Positions 32,423-45,218 of a stretch of 64,000 nt of DNA are shown here, in pieces. Under the pieces are notes generated by a model. The model searched no databases, was not told the DNA's origin, and worked only from the letters and a program-made list of their open reading frames with translations. Position 1 is the stretch's first letter; every line of letters begins with the position of its first letter. Source of the DNA: Burkholderia sp. WAC0059 (GTDB lineage: Bacteria; Pseudomonadota; Gammaproteobacteria; Burkholderiales; Burkholderiaceae). The stretch is from contig NZ_PNEO01000014.1 of NCBI RefSeq assembly GCF_002870125.1, positions 90,932-154,931 on the forward strand, read 5' to 3'. The translations under genes were made by a program, and so were the position numbers.

Positions 32423-32910
32423 GGTCGTAGCGAGTCGGTATATCGGAAACAGCGCAGGGGCTGCCCCTTCGTGTGTGGGAGAAAACGCGCGGCAGCGGGC
32501 CGGGCCGCGTTACCGGCAGGCCATCCCGGCCGTTACCGCGTCGCCCATCCAGCCCCCCCCGTGGCACATTGCGGCGCCCGCCCTTACGTCGTCTTTGCGC
32601 TGCCTTTGCATTTACGCCGCCGACAACGCCCGCCAGCGCGGACACCGTGCCGGCCGGCGACGCGTGAAAGTCGGACAGGATTGCGGATTTCGGAGGCGGG
32701 CTCGCGCACCGGATTCGTTCCGGCGTTCGTCGCATCGCGGCACGGCCGGGCGGGGGACGATAGAATCGGCGTTTACGTTATCGTCAACCGCCGGCTTGCG
32801 CAACCGTCGCGCCGGTGCCGCCAATCCGGAGCCCCCGGAGAGGCAGGCCCGGCGACCCCGGCCGATCGAAACCCGCCGGGCCGGACAGGAGACAGGAGAA
32901 CGCCCCCGCA
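32423..32910. other. Divergent gap between carbonic anhydrase and MBL-fold genes
   Basis: No gene seen. TAGAAT at 32761-32766 is a possible -10 box for the rightward gene, without a convincing -35. The rest is GC-rich and non-coding in appearance. Confidence 0.4.
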
Positions 32911-33984
32911 ATGAACGCGCTCGAACACCAGTTGAACTACCCGTTCGCCGACACGCTGCCGGAACCCGGGCACGTCCTCGACGTCGCGCCCGGCGTTCGC
33001 TGGCTGCGCATGCCGCTGCCGTTCGCACTCGATCACATCAACCTGTGGCTGCTGCGCGACGAGATCGACGGCCGGCCGGGCTGGACCGTCGTGGACTGCG
33101 GCATCGCCTCCGACACGATCCGGGCGCATTGGGAGCAGGTATTCGACCACGCGCTCGACGGCCTGCCGATGCTGCGCGTGATCGTCACGCACTGCCACCC
33201 TGACCACTTCGGGCTCGCGCACTGGCTCTGCGAGGGCGGCGAGCACGGCCGCTGGAACGTGCGGCTCTGGATGACGCTCGGCGAATACATGACGGGCCGC
33301 GTCATGGCCGCCGGCGACGGCTCGAACGCGGGCGGAGAAGGCGCGATGCACCACTTCGCGCGCCACGGGCTGACCGACGAGGCCTCGCTCGAAAAGCTGC
33401 GCGACCGTCACGGCTATTACCCGAACCTCGTGCCGGACGTGCCGGGTCAGTACCGCCGGCTGCGCGAGGGCGACGCCGTCGCGATCGGTCCGCGCCGCTG
33501 GCGCGTCGTCACGGGCTTCGGGCATTCGCCCGAGCACTGCGCGCTCCATTGCGAGGAAACCGGCGTGCTGATCTCGGGCGACATGGTGTTGCCGCGCATC
33601 TCGACGAACGTGTCGGTGTTCGGCATGGAGCCCGAGGGCAATTCGCTCGGCCTGTATCTGGAATCGCTCGGCCGCTATGAGACGATGCCCGCCGACACGC
33701 TCGTGCTGCCCTCGCACGGCAAGCCGTTCCGCGGCCTGCACACGCGCATCGCGCAGTTGCGCGCGCATCACGACGCGCGCCTCGCCGAGGTGCTCGAAGC
33801 CTGCGCGAAGCGGCCCCACAGCGCGGCCGACATCGTGCCGATCATGTTCAAGCGCGAGCTCGACATTCACCAGATGACGTTCGCGATGGGCGAGGCGCTC
33901 GCCCATCTGCATCTGCTCTGGCTGTCGGGGCGCCTCGGCCGCGCGACCGGCGACGACGGCGTGATCCGCTTCGGTCGCGTCTGA
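32911..33984 (+). CDS. MBL-fold metallo-hydrolase
   Basis: 357 residues of the metallo-beta-lactamase fold. The metal-binding motif is THCHPDHFG with His94, His96, Asp98 and His99; a later His in GFGHSPEHCALHC and an Asp in SGDMVLPRIS complete a two-metal site; the final His appears to be in LPSHGKPFRG. The overall pattern is close to the glyoxalase-II-like hydrolases of unknown substrate. A C-terminal helical region (~265-357) includes HQMTFAMGEALAHLHLL, typical of a winged-helix-like MBL C-terminus. Start ATG 32911 is preceded by AGGAGAA. Confidence 0.88.
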   Translation: MNALEHQLNYPFADTLPEPGHVLDVAPGVRWLRMPLPFALDHINLWLLRDEIDGRPGWTVVDCGIASDTIRAHWEQVFDHALDGLPMLRVIVTHCHPDHFGLAHWLCEGGEHGRWNVRLWMTLGEYMTGRVMAAGDGSNAGGEGAMHHFARHGLTDEASLEKLRDRHGYYPNLVPDVPGQYRRLREGDAVAIGPRRWRVVTGFGHSPEHCALHCEETGVLISGDMVLPRISTNVSVFGMEPEGNSLGLYLESLGRYETMPADTLVLPSHGKPFRGLHTRIAQLRAHHDARLAEVLEACAKRPHSAADIVPIMFKRELDIHQMTFAMGEALAHLHLLWLSGRLGRATGDDGVIRFGRV

Positions 33985-33988
33985 CGCG

Positions 33989-34015
33989 AAAAGGCCGCCC
34001 CGGGACGAAGCGGCC
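33989..34015 (-). terminator. Likely lolA terminator
   Basis: On the minus strand GGCCGC pairs with GCGGCC across an 11-base loop and is followed by TTTT (complement of 33989-33992), six bases beyond the lolA stop. The stem is short, so moderate confidence. Confidence 0.5.
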
Positions 34016-34021
34016 CGTCGC

Positions 34022-34732
34022 TCAGCCGTTGATGACGTCCGCGCCCTTCGGCACGACGAACTTGAACGTCCCGGCCGGCAGATCCGGATTCTTCTGGATG
34101 TCGGAGAAGGTCAGCAGCGTCACGTTGCCGAACACGTCGTGCAGCTCCATCGCCTCGAGGTTGCCGTCGCGAAAGCCGATGCCGACGCTCTCGAACTGCG
34201 TGTCCTTCGACTTCGGCGTCAGCTCCAGCCAGTCGATGCCGTTCTTCACGCCCGCGTCGCTCAGCGTGAAGTTTTTCTCCAGATCGTTGCTGCCGAACAG
34301 GATCGCCGCCGGGCTCGCGCCGAGCGCGCCGCCCAGCTTGCGCACCGTCACCTGGTTGAGGTCCTTGTCGTAGACGTAGAAGTTCTCGCCGTCGGCCTGC
34401 AGCAATTGCTGATAAGGCTTGTCGTACGACCAGACGAACTTGCCGGGCCGCGCGAACGCGAACGTGCCGCTCGAGACGGCGTTGGCGCGCGTCGCCGCGA
34501 TCAGCGCGCTGCTCGCGTCCTGGCCGCCCGTCGGCGCCTTCACCTCCCGCTGCACGAACGTGCCGCGCGCCGAATGGACCTGCGCGACGAACGCCTTCAG
34601 TTGCTCGGTGCCGCTCGCGAACGCGTGGGACGCCGCGAGCATCGAGGCGCACAGCGCGACGGCGCGCGCGGCGGCGCCCAACCAGCGGCCCGACCCGGCA
34701 AAACGGGCAGACTGCCCGGCATAGTGCTGCAT
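34022..34732 (-). CDS. lolA: Outer-membrane lipoprotein carrier protein LolA
   Basis: 236-residue periplasmic chaperone that carries lipoproteins from LolCDE to LolB. The signal peptide ends near residue 39 (hydrophobic [19 protein letters not shown]). The mature protein shows the LolA pattern [33 protein letters not shown] (with the conserved Arg that holds the lid), [14 protein letters not shown] and [16 protein letters not shown]. The start at 34732 is chosen to begin the signal peptide; a longer frame to 34810 adds non-signal sequence. It lies 81 bases downstream of ftsK on the same strand, the standard ftsK-lolA order. Confidence 0.94.
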   Translation of the reverse strand: MQHYAGQSARFAGSGRWLGAAARAVALCASMLAASHAFASGTEQLKAFVAQVHSARGTFVQREVKAPTGGQDASSALIAATRANAVSSGTFAFARPGKFVWSYDKPYQQLLQADGENFYVYDKDLNQVTVRKLGGALGASPAAILFGSNDLEKNFTLSDAGVKNGIDWLELTPKSKDTQFESVGIGFRDGNLEAMELHDVFGNVTLLTFSDIQKNPDLPAGTFKFVVPKGADVING

Positions 34733-34813
34733 GTACGACTCCCCATGATGGAAACAGAAAACGGACGAACGGCACGGACCGTACTGATGCCCGCGCGCGC
34801 GGCGGCGCACGGC

Positions 34814-37129
34814 CTAATCGGTCTCGCGCGCCGGCGCCAGGATCTCGCGGTTGCCGTTCGACGACATCGCCGACACCAGACCCGACTGCTCCATCTGTTC
34901 GAGCAGTCGCGCGGCGCGGTTGTAGCCGATGCGCAAGTGCCGCTGCACCAGCGAAATCGACGCGCGGCGATTCTTGATCACGACTTCGACGGCCTGGTCG
35001 TAGAGCGGATCGGACTCGTCGCCGGTGCCGCTCGCGCCGGCCGCGCCTTCGTCGCCCTCGCCCGCGGTGCCGCCTTCGAGGATGCCCTCGATGTAGTTCG
35101 GCTCGCCGTGCTCCCTGAGCTTCTCGACCACGCGGTGCACCTCCTCGTCGGAGACGAACGCGCCGTGCACGCGCACCGGCAGCCCGCTACCCGGCGGCAG
35201 GTAAAGCATGTCGCCCATGCCGAGCAGCGACTCGGCGCCCATCTGGTCGAGAATCGTGCGCGAATCGATCTTCGACGAGACCTGGAACGCCATGCGCGTC
35301 GGCACGTTGGCCTTGATGAGGCCCGTGATGACGTCGACGGACGGACGCTGCGTCGCAAGAATCAGGTGGATGCCGGCCGCGCGCGCCTTCTGCGCGATGC
35401 GCGCGATCAGCTCCTCGACCTTCTTGCCGACCACCATCATCAGGTCGGCCAGCTCGTCGATCACGACGACGATGTGCGGCAGCTTCGCGAGCGGCTCGGG
35501 GTCGTCGGGCGTGAGGCTGAACGGATTCGGCAGCTTCTCGTCGCGCTTCGCGGCCTCATCGATCTTGTTGTTGTAGCCCGCGAGGTTGCGCACGCCGAGC
35601 TTGCTCATGAGCTTGTAGCGGCGCTCCATCTCGGCGACGGTCCAGTTCAGCGCGTTGCCGGCCTGGCGCATGTCGGTGACGACGGGACACAGCAGATGCG
35701 CGATGCCCTCGTAGACGCTCATTTCGAGCATCTTCGGATCGATCAGGATGAGCCGCACCTGCTCGGCGCTCGCCTTGTAGAGCAGCGAGAGGATCATCGC
35801 GTTGATGCCGACCGACTTGCCCGAGCCGGTCGTGCCGGCCACGAGCAGGTGCGGCATCTTCGCGAGATCGGCGACGACGGGCTTGCCGCCGATGTCCTTG
35901 CCGAGCCCCATCGTCAGCGCCGAGGACGCGTCGGCGTAGACGGCCGAGCCGAGAATCTCGGAGAGGCGCACGGTCTGGCGGCGCGGGTTCGGCAACTCGA
36001 GCGCCATGTAGTTCTTGCCGGGAATCGTCTCGACCACGCGGATCGACACGAGCGAGAGCGAGCGAGCGAGGTCCTTCGCAAGGTTGACGATCTGGCTGCC
36101 CTTCACGCCCGTGGCCGGCTCGATCTCGTAGCGCGTGACGACGGGCCCCGGATACGCGGCGACCACGGCGACGTCCACGCCGAAGTCCTTGAGCTTCTTC
36201 TCGATCAGGCGCGAGGTGAATTCGAGCGTGTCGGCCGGGATCGACTCCTGCTTTTCGGGCGCGGGGTCGAGCAGCGAGACCGGCGGCAGCGTCGAGTCGC
36301 CCGGCAGATCGGTGAAGAGCGGCACCTGGCGCTCCTTCTCGACGCGCTCCGAGCGCGCCGGCGTGGCGACGGGCGGCACGATCGTCACCGGCTCGTGCTC
36401 CTCGATGATCTTCACGCGGTCGCGTTCGACGTTGCCCTCGCGCTTCACGGCGGCGGCCTCGCCGAGCTTGCGGTCGCGGCCCGCCTCGCGGCGCAGCTTC
36501 GCGAGCGTCACGGCCGAGATGATCGCGTCGCCGACCTGTTCGCAGACCGAAAGCCACGAGAACTGGAAGTAGAGCGACAGGCCGACCGCCAGCGCGACGA
36601 GCAGCGCCAGCGTGCCGCCCGTGAAGCCGAGCGCGTGCGAGACGCCGCGCGCGACGGCCTCGCCCACCACGCCGCCCGGCGCGCGCGGCAGCGGCACCTT
36701 GAGCGACCACATCCGCAGCGCCTCGATGCCGTCGCAGGCGAGCAGCACGAGCACGAACGAGAGCGCTTCGGCGAGCCAGCCGTGGCCGCGCGGCGCGTCG
36801 TCCTCGTCGGCGAGCGCCTCGTGGCGCGTGATGCGGCGATAGTTCGAGGCGATGTGCCGCCCGAGCAGCACGACCCACCAGTAGGCGGAAAGCCCGAACA
36901 GCAGGAGCAGGATGTCCGAAGTCCACGCGCCCACGCGGCCCGCCCAGTTCGAGATGTGGTCGACCTGCGCGGCGTGGGTCCAGCTCGGGTCGTGCCGGCT
37001 GTAGCTGATGAGCGCCATCAGCAGGAACACGCCGAGGGCGACCTGCAGAATCCAGCGGATTTCGGTGAACAGGCGCGACATGCGGTGCGGCAATGCCTGC
37101 GCCTGCGCGGAATAGGGAGCTTTGGCCAT
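34814..37129 (-). CDS. ftsK: DNA translocase FtsK
   Basis: 771-residue septal DNA translocase. Four N-terminal membrane helices (about 25-45, 68-93, 115-135, 165-190) anchor it; a short linker follows; the RecA-like motor has Walker [21 protein letters not shown] (~430) and Walker [15 protein letters not shown]; the C-terminal gamma domain [20 protein letters not shown] to QMEQSGLVS is the KOPS-reading winged helix. The short linker (E. coli FtsK has ~1330 residues) is usual for beta-proteobacteria. Start ATG 37129 with AGGATC upstream gives the MAKAPYS start. Divergent from trxB. Confidence 0.95.
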   Translation of the reverse strand: MAKAPYSAQAQALPHRMSRLFTEIRWILQVALGVFLLMALISYSRHDPSWTHAAQVDHISNWAGRVGAWTSDILLLLFGLSAYWWVVLLGRHIASNYRRITRHEALADEDDAPRGHGWLAEALSFVLVLLACDGIEALRMWSLKVPLPRAPGGVVGEAVARGVSHALGFTGGTLALLVALAVGLSLYFQFSWLSVCEQVGDAIISAVTLAKLRREAGRDRKLGEAAAVKREGNVERDRVKIIEEHEPVTIVPPVATPARSERVEKERQVPLFTDLPGDSTLPPVSLLDPAPEKQESIPADTLEFTSRLIEKKLKDFGVDVAVVAAYPGPVVTRYEIEPATGVKGSQIVNLAKDLARSLSLVSIRVVETIPGKNYMALELPNPRRQTVRLSEILGSAVYADASSALTMGLGKDIGGKPVVADLAKMPHLLVAGTTGSGKSVGINAMILSLLYKASAEQVRLILIDPKMLEMSVYEGIAHLLCPVVTDMRQAGNALNWTVAEMERRYKLMSKLGVRNLAGYNNKIDEAAKRDEKLPNPFSLTPDDPEPLAKLPHIVVVIDELADLMMVVGKKVEELIARIAQKARAAGIHLILATQRPSVDVITGLIKANVPTRMAFQVSSKIDSRTILDQMGAESLLGMGDMLYLPPGSGLPVRVHGAFVSDEEVHRVVEKLREHGEPNYIEGILEGGTAGEGDEGAAGASGTGDESDPLYDQAVEVVIKNRRASISLVQRHLRIGYNRAARLLEQMEQSGLVSAMSSNGNREILAPARETD

Positions 37130-38546
<1,417 letters not shown>

Positions 38547-38597
38547 TCGGCCTCCGGGCGGCGCCCCCCCCGCCGCTTCTTGCTCCTGCTGTCCCGC

Positions 38598-38626
38598 GGG
38601 AGGCCGTCCGGCCTCCCGTTTCTTTT
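38598..38626 (+). terminator. Rho-independent terminator of trxB
   Basis: GGGAGGCC (38598-38605) pairs with GGCCTCCC (38610-38617) over a GTCC loop, followed by GTTTCTTTT. It lies 52 bases after the trxB stop. Confidence 0.85.
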
Positions 38627-38870
38627 CCCGCCTTTCTGCGCCTGCCCGCCGACGAGCGCGGCGCACGCGCCGCAAACGGCGACACGCCGCTAAAATAGCG
38701 CGCTGACGGTCCGCGGCGATCTCGCGTCGGCGGGCATCGGAGCCGTCCGCGGCCGGCTCGACGCCCGCGTCGTCGATATCGTCGAACGCCTGCGCCGCCC
38801 GTGCCATCCGGTCGGCTCATGCCGGCCGGATGGCCGAACCGAATCGAGTCGATCCTTCAAACGCCCTGTC

Positions 38871-39662
38871 ATGCCGAAGAACGTGCCCCATCCGGGCGAG
38901 CCCAAACGTCCGCGCACGCCGAGCCCATCGGCGGCGGAACCGGCCGCGTCCCGGACGGCGGCGCCCTCCCCGACCGGCGGCAAGACGCCAGCCAACGGCG
39001 CGGCCGGACCGGACGACGGCTTCGCCGGCCTTGCCGGTCTGCGAAAGGCGCTCAAGGCCCAGACGCGGCAGCGCGAGCAGGCGCGCGCAGCCGCGGCGGC
39101 GGCCAGCGCCGAGGCGGCCGCCGACGCCGAACTCTTTCGCCGCGAAATCGGCGAAGTGGCGCCGCTCAACGCGGCGCCGCGCGTGCAGCCGCGACGCGAG
39201 CCGCCCGTCCCCGTCCCGCAGCAGACGCGGCTCGACGAGGAAGCGGTGCTGCACGAGGCGATCTCCGACGACTTCGACCCGGAAACGCTGCTCGACACCG
39301 ACGAGTCGCTCTCCTATCACCGCCCCGGCGTGAGCCGCGAGGTCGTCCGCAAGCTGCGCCGCGGCACGTGGATCGTCCAGGCGCAGCTCGATCTGCACGG
39401 CATGCGCCGCGACGAGGCGCGCGAGGCACTGCAGACGTTCCTGCGCGAGGCCGGCAAGCGCGGCCTGCGCTGCGTGCGCGTCATCCACGGCAAGGGGCTC
39501 GGCTCGGTCGGCAGGGAGCCGGTTCTCAAGGGCAAGGTCCGCGCGTGGCTCGTGCAGAAGGAAGAGGTCATCGCCTTCTGCCAGGCGCGGCCGCACGACG
39601 GCGGCGCCGGCGCCGTGCTCGTGCTGCTGCAGCCGCGCGCCCCGCTCCACGCCGAACGCTGA
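38871..39662 (+). CDS. Smr-domain protein (SmrA/YdaL type)
   Basis: 263 residues. The first ~55 are Pro/Ala-rich and disordered; ~55-90 is an Ala/Glu/Arg-rich helix, possibly a coiled coil. The C-terminal third is a Smr domain with VQAQLDLHGMRRDEAREAL (LDLHG motif), then RCVRVIHGKGLGS (HGKG motif) and an Ala-Val-Leu-Val-Leu strand near the end. Smr domains have nicking or ribonuclease activity in some families; the role of this free-standing bacterial type is not settled. Start ATG 38871 has no good ribosome site; a TAAAAT at 38691-38696 may be the -10 box. Confidence 0.88.
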   Translation: MPKNVPHPGEPKRPRTPSPSAAEPAASRTAAPSPTGGKTPANGAAGPDDGFAGLAGLRKALKAQTRQREQARAAAAAASAEAAADAELFRREIGEVAPLNAAPRVQPRREPPVPVPQQTRLDEEAVLHEAISDDFDPETLLDTDESLSYHRPGVSREVVRKLRRGTWIVQAQLDLHGMRRDEAREALQTFLREAGKRGLRCVRVIHGKGLGSVGREPVLKGKVRAWLVQKEEVIAFCQARPHDGGAGAVLVLLQPRAPLHAER

Positions 39663-39676
39663 TCCAGAAGGCGCCC

Positions 39677-40303
39677 GTGCCCGACCATCCGCGACTGATG
39701 CTGGCGCTCTCCGCGCTGGAGACGATCGCGCTCTTCTCGTACGCGATCTCGGGCTTCATCGAGGCGCGCAAGCGCCGGCTCGACGCGGTCGGCACGTTCC
39801 TCGTCGCGATGGCCAGCGCGTTCGGCGGCGGCACGATGCGCGACGTGCTGCTCGAGCGGCGGCCGTTCTACTGGGTCGAGCACCAGAACTACGTGATCGC
39901 CATCTTCGCGATGTCGATCTTCGCGCCCATCGTGCTGAAGTGGATTTCGCTCGTGATCTCCGAGCGCGCGCTACTCGTCGCGGACGCGGTCGGGCTCGGC
40001 ATCTTCAGCATCTCGGGCACCTCGCTGGCGCTCGACGACCACCTGCCGCGGTTCACGGCGATCATCATGGGCGTGCTGACCGGCGTGTCCGGCGGCGTGC
40101 TGCGCGACGTGCTCTGCAACGACGTGCCGCTGATCCTGCGCGACTCTCACCCCTACGCCACCTGCGCGTTCGCGGGCTGCGCGCTCTATCTGCTGCTCGC
40201 GCATCTGCGGCTCGACCCCGTCTACGACGTGCTCGTCTCGACGGCGTTCATCCTGATCGCGCGGCTCGTCACCTATCGCTTCGACGTCCGCCTGCCCCAT
40301 TGA
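39677..40303 (+). CDS. UPF0126/YicG-type trimeric intracellular cation channel family protein
   Basis: 208-residue inner-membrane protein with about seven helices arranged as two repeats of the UPF0126 (TRIC-like) domain. Repeat 1: SYAISGFIEARKRRLDAVGT, then FGGGTMRDVLL; repeat 2: FSISGTSLALDDHLPRFTAI, then SGGVLRDVLCNDVPLILR. The GGGxxRD pairs are the family hallmark. Family homologues of known structure are TRIC-like cation channels, but some bacterial members may move glycine. The start is taken as GTG 39677 with AGAAGG five bases upstream; ATG 39698 is the alternative. Fourteen bases after the Smr gene, likely co-transcribed. Confidence 0.85.
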   Translation: MPDHPRLMLALSALETIALFSYAISGFIEARKRRLDAVGTFLVAMASAFGGGTMRDVLLERRPFYWVEHQNYVIAIFAMSIFAPIVLKWISLVISERALLVADAVGLGIFSISGTSLALDDHLPRFTAIIMGVLTGVSGGVLRDVLCNDVPLILRDSHPYATCAFAGCALYLLLAHLRLDPVYDVLVSTAFILIARLVTYRFDVRLPH

Positions 40304-40357
40304 ACGGACCGTCCCGGGTCCGCTCACGCCATGCCGGTCCCGGCACGCGAGCGGCAC

Positions 40358-41476
<1,119 letters not shown>

Positions 41477-41581
41477 GCTGTGAATCCTTTTAATCGGTGC
41501 GCGCTTCGCGCATGGGACCGGAGTTAGGCGCCATGGGGTCGGCGCAGGCGCCTGGACGCCGGCGTCGACCGGCCAGGCGCG

Positions 41582-42439
41582 TCAACCCTTCACCGCGCCC
41601 GCCGTCAGGCCGCGCACGAAGTAGCGGCCGGCGATCACGTAGACGAAAAGCGTAGGCAGCGCCGCGATGATCGCGCCGGCCATGTCGACGTTGTATTCCT
41701 TCACGCCCGTGGACGTATTGACGAGATTGTTCAACGCGACCGTGATCGGCATCGAGTCGACGCCCGAGAACACGATGCCGAACAGGAAGTCGTTCCAGAT
41801 CTGCGTGAACTGCCAGATCAGGCAGACCATGAAGATGGGCAGCGAGAGCGGCAGCATGATGCGCGTGAAGATCAGGAAGAAGCCGGCGCCGTCGATGCGC
41901 GCGGCCTTCACGAGCTCGGCCGGCACGCTCACGTAGAAGTTGCGGAAGAACATGGTCGTGAACGCGATGCCGTAGACGACGTGCACGAGCACGAGGCCGG
42001 TCACCGTATTCGAGAGGCCGAAATAGCCCTCGAAGCGCGCCATCGGCAGCAGGATCGCCTGGAACGGGATGAAGCAGCCGACGAGCAGCATCGTGAAGAG
42101 CGCGTCGGCGCCGCGAAAGCGCCAGTGCGTGAGCACGTAGCCGTTGAACGCGCCGATCGCCGACGAGATCAGCACGGCCGGAATCGCCATGCGCACCGAG
42201 TTCATGAAGAACGGCCGCATGCCGTCGCAGCGTACGCCCGTGCAGGCCCCGCTCCAGGCCTTGAGCCACGGCGCGAAACTCGGGTGGGCCGGCAGCGTGA
42301 GCATGTTGCCGCGATGCAGTTCGTCGAGGTTCTTGAACGACGTCGAAAGCATCACGTAGAGCGGGAACAGGAAATACAGGGCGAACAGGATCAGGGCCGC
42401 ATAGAGGCATGCGCGGCCGACGCTCATTTCAGGCTGCAT
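41582..42439 (-). CDS. gtsC: Sugar ABC transporter permease (MalG-like)
   Basis: 285-residue inner-membrane permease with six helices. The ATPase-contact EAA loop is recognisable as AELVKAARIDGAGFFLIFTR followed by MLPLSLPIF. N-terminal CLYAALILFALYFLFPLYVM is helix 1. Like most MalG-type subunits it ends with ...GRYFVRGLTAGAVKG. Its start overlaps the end of the preceding permease gene by 11 bases, so the two are translationally coupled. Substrate assignment to glucose/mannose rests on context. Confidence 0.88.
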   Translation of the reverse strand: MQPEMSVGRACLYAALILFALYFLFPLYVMLSTSFKNLDELHRGNMLTLPAHPSFAPWLKAWSGACTGVRCDGMRPFFMNSVRMAIPAVLISSAIGAFNGYVLTHWRFRGADALFTMLLVGCFIPFQAILLPMARFEGYFGLSNTVTGLVLVHVVYGIAFTTMFFRNFYVSVPAELVKAARIDGAGFFLIFTRIMLPLSLPIFMVCLIWQFTQIWNDFLFGIVFSGVDSMPITVALNNLVNTSTGVKEYNVDMAGAIIAALPTLFVYVIAGRYFVRGLTAGAVKG

Positions 42440-43379
42440 GGCGCGTGCTCCTCGATTCCATGTACATCAGCGGCACGAGCACGGCCACGACGGTGGCGAG
42501 CATCATCATCGACGACGCGGCGCCAACGCCGAGCTGCCCGCGGTTGAACGAGAACGTGTACATGAAGATGGCCGGCAACGACGAGGCCGTGCCCGGCCCG
42601 GCTGCCGTCAGCGCCACGACGAGGTCGAAGGTCTTGATCGTGATGTGGCAGAGGATCAGCAGCACCGAGAAGAACACGGGGCGCATGCCGGGAATCACGA
42701 TCTTGCGGTAGATGGTCGGCAGCGTCGCGCCGTCGACCTGGGCGGCCTTGAAGATCTCGCTGTCCACGCCGCGCAGGCCCGCGAGGAAGAGCGCCATCAC
42801 GAAGCCGGTCGACTGCCAGACCGCCGCGATCACGATGCAGAAGATCGCCTTGTCGGGGTCGTCGAGCCAGTCGAACGCGAAACCCGTCCAGCCCCAGTCG
42901 TGCAGCACGCGCTGCACGCCGAGGTCGGGGTTCAGGATCCACTGCCAGGCCGTGCCCGTCACGATGTACGAGAGCGCCATCGGATAGAGGAACACGGCGC
43001 GCAGCGCGCCCTCGCCGCGGATGCGCTGGTCGAGCAGGATCGCGAGCAGCAGGCCGAGCGCGACACAGACGACGATGAACGGCACGCCGAACCAGGCGAG
43101 GTTCGCGGCCGAGGTCCACCAGACCTCGTTGGCGAAGAGCTCGCGGTAGCGGGCGAGGCCGGCGAACCCGTAACGAGGCATCAGCCGCGAGTTCGACAGC
43201 GACAGGTAGCCGGTGATGAGAATGAAGCCGTAGACGAAGACGAGGCTCATCAGAATGCTGGGCGAAAGCACGAGCTTCGGCATCCAGCGGTCTGCGAGCG
43301 CCGCCATCGTCGACGGGCGGCGGGAGGCGAAAGCGGCCGCCTTGTCCGCCTTGCCGTTACCGACAGAAAAAACCGTCAC
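42429..43379 (-). CDS. gtsB: Sugar ABC transporter permease (MalF-like)
   Basis: 316-residue permease, partner of the MalG-like subunit. Helix 1 is LSPSILMSLVFVYGFILITG; a periplasmic segment follows (RYGFAGLARYRELFANEVWW), then the MetI-like core with the EAA loop SEIFKAAQVDGATLPTIYRK and VIPGMRP. The N-terminal ~35 residues are cytosolic and low complexity. It lies 70 bases downstream of the binding-protein gene. One transcript gtsA-B-C-D is likely. Confidence 0.88.
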   Translation of the reverse strand: MTVFSVGNGKADKAAAFASRRPSTMAALADRWMPKLVLSPSILMSLVFVYGFILITGYLSLSNSRLMPRYGFAGLARYRELFANEVWWTSAANLAWFGVPFIVVCVALGLLLAILLDQRIRGEGALRAVFLYPMALSYIVTGTAWQWILNPDLGVQRVLHDWGWTGFAFDWLDDPDKAIFCIVIAAVWQSTGFVMALFLAGLRGVDSEIFKAAQVDGATLPTIYRKIVIPGMRPVFFSVLLILCHITIKTFDLVVALTAAGPGTASSLPAIFMYTFSFNRGQLGVGAASSMMMLATVVAVLVPLMYMESRSTRHAA

Positions 43380-43449
43380 GGTTGTGCTCCTGAAACGGCG
43401 AGCCGCGCGCCGCCGCCCGAAAATCTCGCGCGGCGCGCCGGCATCGCGT

Positions 43450-44697
43450 CTACTTCGTCAGCGCGGCCCGCGCGAGCGCCTGAACGGCGCTCTTCGAGTC
43501 CTGCGTCGAGTTCATGAAGCGCGTCACGACATCGCTGATCGCGCCGGCCGTCGCGTCGGACTGCGCCATGCCGTGCGCGAGCGACGGCAGGTAGCCGCCC
43601 GCCTTGATCGCGACCTGCTCGTCCGCGTACGACTGTTTTCCGCAGGCGTCGAACTTGTCCATCGGCACGTCGAGCCGCACCGGGATCGACCCCTTGTAGA
43701 GGCTGAACTGCTCCTGGAAGGCCGGGCTCATGATCGTCTTCGCGAGCGCGAGCTGGCCCGGCGTCGCCTTCTCGTCGCCCTTCTGCTGGAAGAACACGAA
43801 CGAATCGACGTTGAACGTGTAGGCCTTCTCCGTGCCCGGCACCGGCGCGCAGATGTAGTCCTTGCCCGGCTGCTTATTTGCGCCCGAGAACTCGCCCTTC
43901 GCCCAGTCGCCCATGAACTGCACGCCGGCCTTGCCGTTGATGACCATCGCCGTCGCGAGACTCCAGTCGCGGCCGGTGCGGCCGTTGTCCATGTACGACT
44001 CGATCTTGCGCACCGTATCGAACACGTTGACCATCTGCGGCGAAGTCAGCGTCTTCGGGTCGAGCTGGACGATCGCCTTGCGGTAGAAGTCCGCGCCCTG
44101 CGAGAGCACCACGTCCTCCCAGAGCGTCAGGTCCTGCCACGGCTGGCCGCCGGCCGCGACGGGCTGAATGCCCGCGGCCTTCAATTTGTCGGCGACGGCG
44201 AAGAATGCCGGCCACGTGGTCGGCACCTTCGCGCCGACCTTGTCGAGCGCGGCCTTGTTGAACCACATCCAGTTCACGCGATGCACCGAGAACGGCGCGG
44301 CGACGTAGTGGCCGTCCGCCTGGATGATGCGGTCGATCTCGGGCGGAAGGCTTTGCTTCCAGCCAGCCGTGACCGGATCGATCGGCACGAGCACGTCCTG
44401 CTGCGCCCACTCCTGGATCAGCGGGCCCTTGATCTGCGCCGCACCCGGCGCGTTGCCCGCGATCACCTGGGTCTTGAGGGCCGTCATGGCCGCGGCGCCC
44501 GCGCCGCCCGCCACCGCGAAGTCCTTCCAGACGTAGCCCTGCTTCTGCATGTCGTCCTTGAGCACGCCGACCGCCTTCGACTCGCCGCCCGAGGTCCACC
44601 AGTGCAGCACTTCGAGCGATTCGGCGGCCTGCGCCGCCGACGCGCCGCACACGAGACCGGCGGCGCACAGCGCGCCCATGATCGAACGGAATTTCAT
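43450..44697 (-). CDS. gtsA: Sugar ABC transporter substrate-binding protein
   Basis: 415-residue periplasmic binding protein. The signal peptide is MKFRSIMGALCAAGLVCGAS to AAQA (cleavage ~24). The mature start AESLEVLHWWTSGGESKAVG is the classic CUT1 glucose/mannose-binding N-terminus; VNWMWFNKAALDKVG, LWEDVVLSQG and MGDWAKGEFSG follow. ATG 44697 is chosen because it begins the signal peptide and has AGGAGG eight bases upstream. First gene of the importer and divergent from zwf, with a HexR-type operator between. Confidence 0.9.
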   Translation of the reverse strand: MKFRSIMGALCAAGLVCGASAAQAAESLEVLHWWTSGGESKAVGVLKDDMQKQGYVWKDFAVAGGAGAAAMTALKTQVIAGNAPGAAQIKGPLIQEWAQQDVLVPIDPVTAGWKQSLPPEIDRIIQADGHYVAAPFSVHRVNWMWFNKAALDKVGAKVPTTWPAFFAVADKLKAAGIQPVAAGGQPWQDLTLWEDVVLSQGADFYRKAIVQLDPKTLTSPQMVNVFDTVRKIESYMDNGRTGRDWSLATAMVINGKAGVQFMGDWAKGEFSGANKQPGKDYICAPVPGTEKAYTFNVDSFVFFQQKGDEKATPGQLALAKTIMSPAFQEQFSLYKGSIPVRLDVPMDKFDACGKQSYADEQVAIKAGGYLPSLAHGMAQSDATAGAISDVVTRFMNSTQDSKSAVQALARAALTK

Positions 44698-45218
44698 TGT
44701 TTGTCTCCTCCTGAAACCTGAACCAGAAACCAGCGGCCCCCATGTCTTCGGCATGTGGGAAAGCGGTGCAACGGGCACGACACGGGAACGGACCGGGCGC
44801 TGGAACGGCGTTTGCGAAGGCAAGGCCACGTGCCGGCGTCCGGCCGCGAGCCCTCAAGGGATGAGTTGTGATTCGGAATGCAACTGACTGTCTCCTCTTT
44901 TGCTTTTCGTCCGCGGCGCGGCGGATTGCCCGCACGCGCCGCGAATCCCGAAGGCCTCGCGCCCCTTTTCGCCCCGGCACACCGGACTCGCGCATCGACG
45001 GGCCCATTGTCCGTTAACATGAAGGGACGCGCGGTCCGCCGGAAAAACCGGGCAAACGCCGCGCAAGCAGCGTGCCGCTTGTGTTTTTCGTCGGATGGAC
45101 GCTACCTGTCGAGCGGAATTGTAGTTAAACTACAATTCGGTGTCAAAAAAATATTTGTCGAACTACGGTTGCCGGAAATCCCGTCCAGCGGCCCTCCTGA
45201 ACTGCCACGCGGAACGTC
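44698..45218. promoter_or_regulatory. gtsA-zwf divergent regulatory region
   Basis: About 520 bases holding the HexR-type operator (45117-45137). The zwf side is AT-rich (45114-45170), with TACAAT at 45131-45136 as a possible -10 box inside the operator. The gtsA side is GC-rich with no clear boxes. No gene is supported here. Confidence 0.6.
45117..45137. promoter_or_regulatory. Perfect HexR-type operator
   Basis: AATTGTAGTT, a single A, then AACTACAATT: a perfect 21-bp inverted repeat with 10-bp arms, 82 bases upstream of zwf. It matches the TGTARTT-TWAACTACA core known for HexR of proteobacteria. A weaker relative (TTGTCG...AACTACGG) follows at about 45154-45167. The cognate regulator is probably the RpiR-type half of the Glk fusion two genes downstream. 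Confidence 0.88.
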
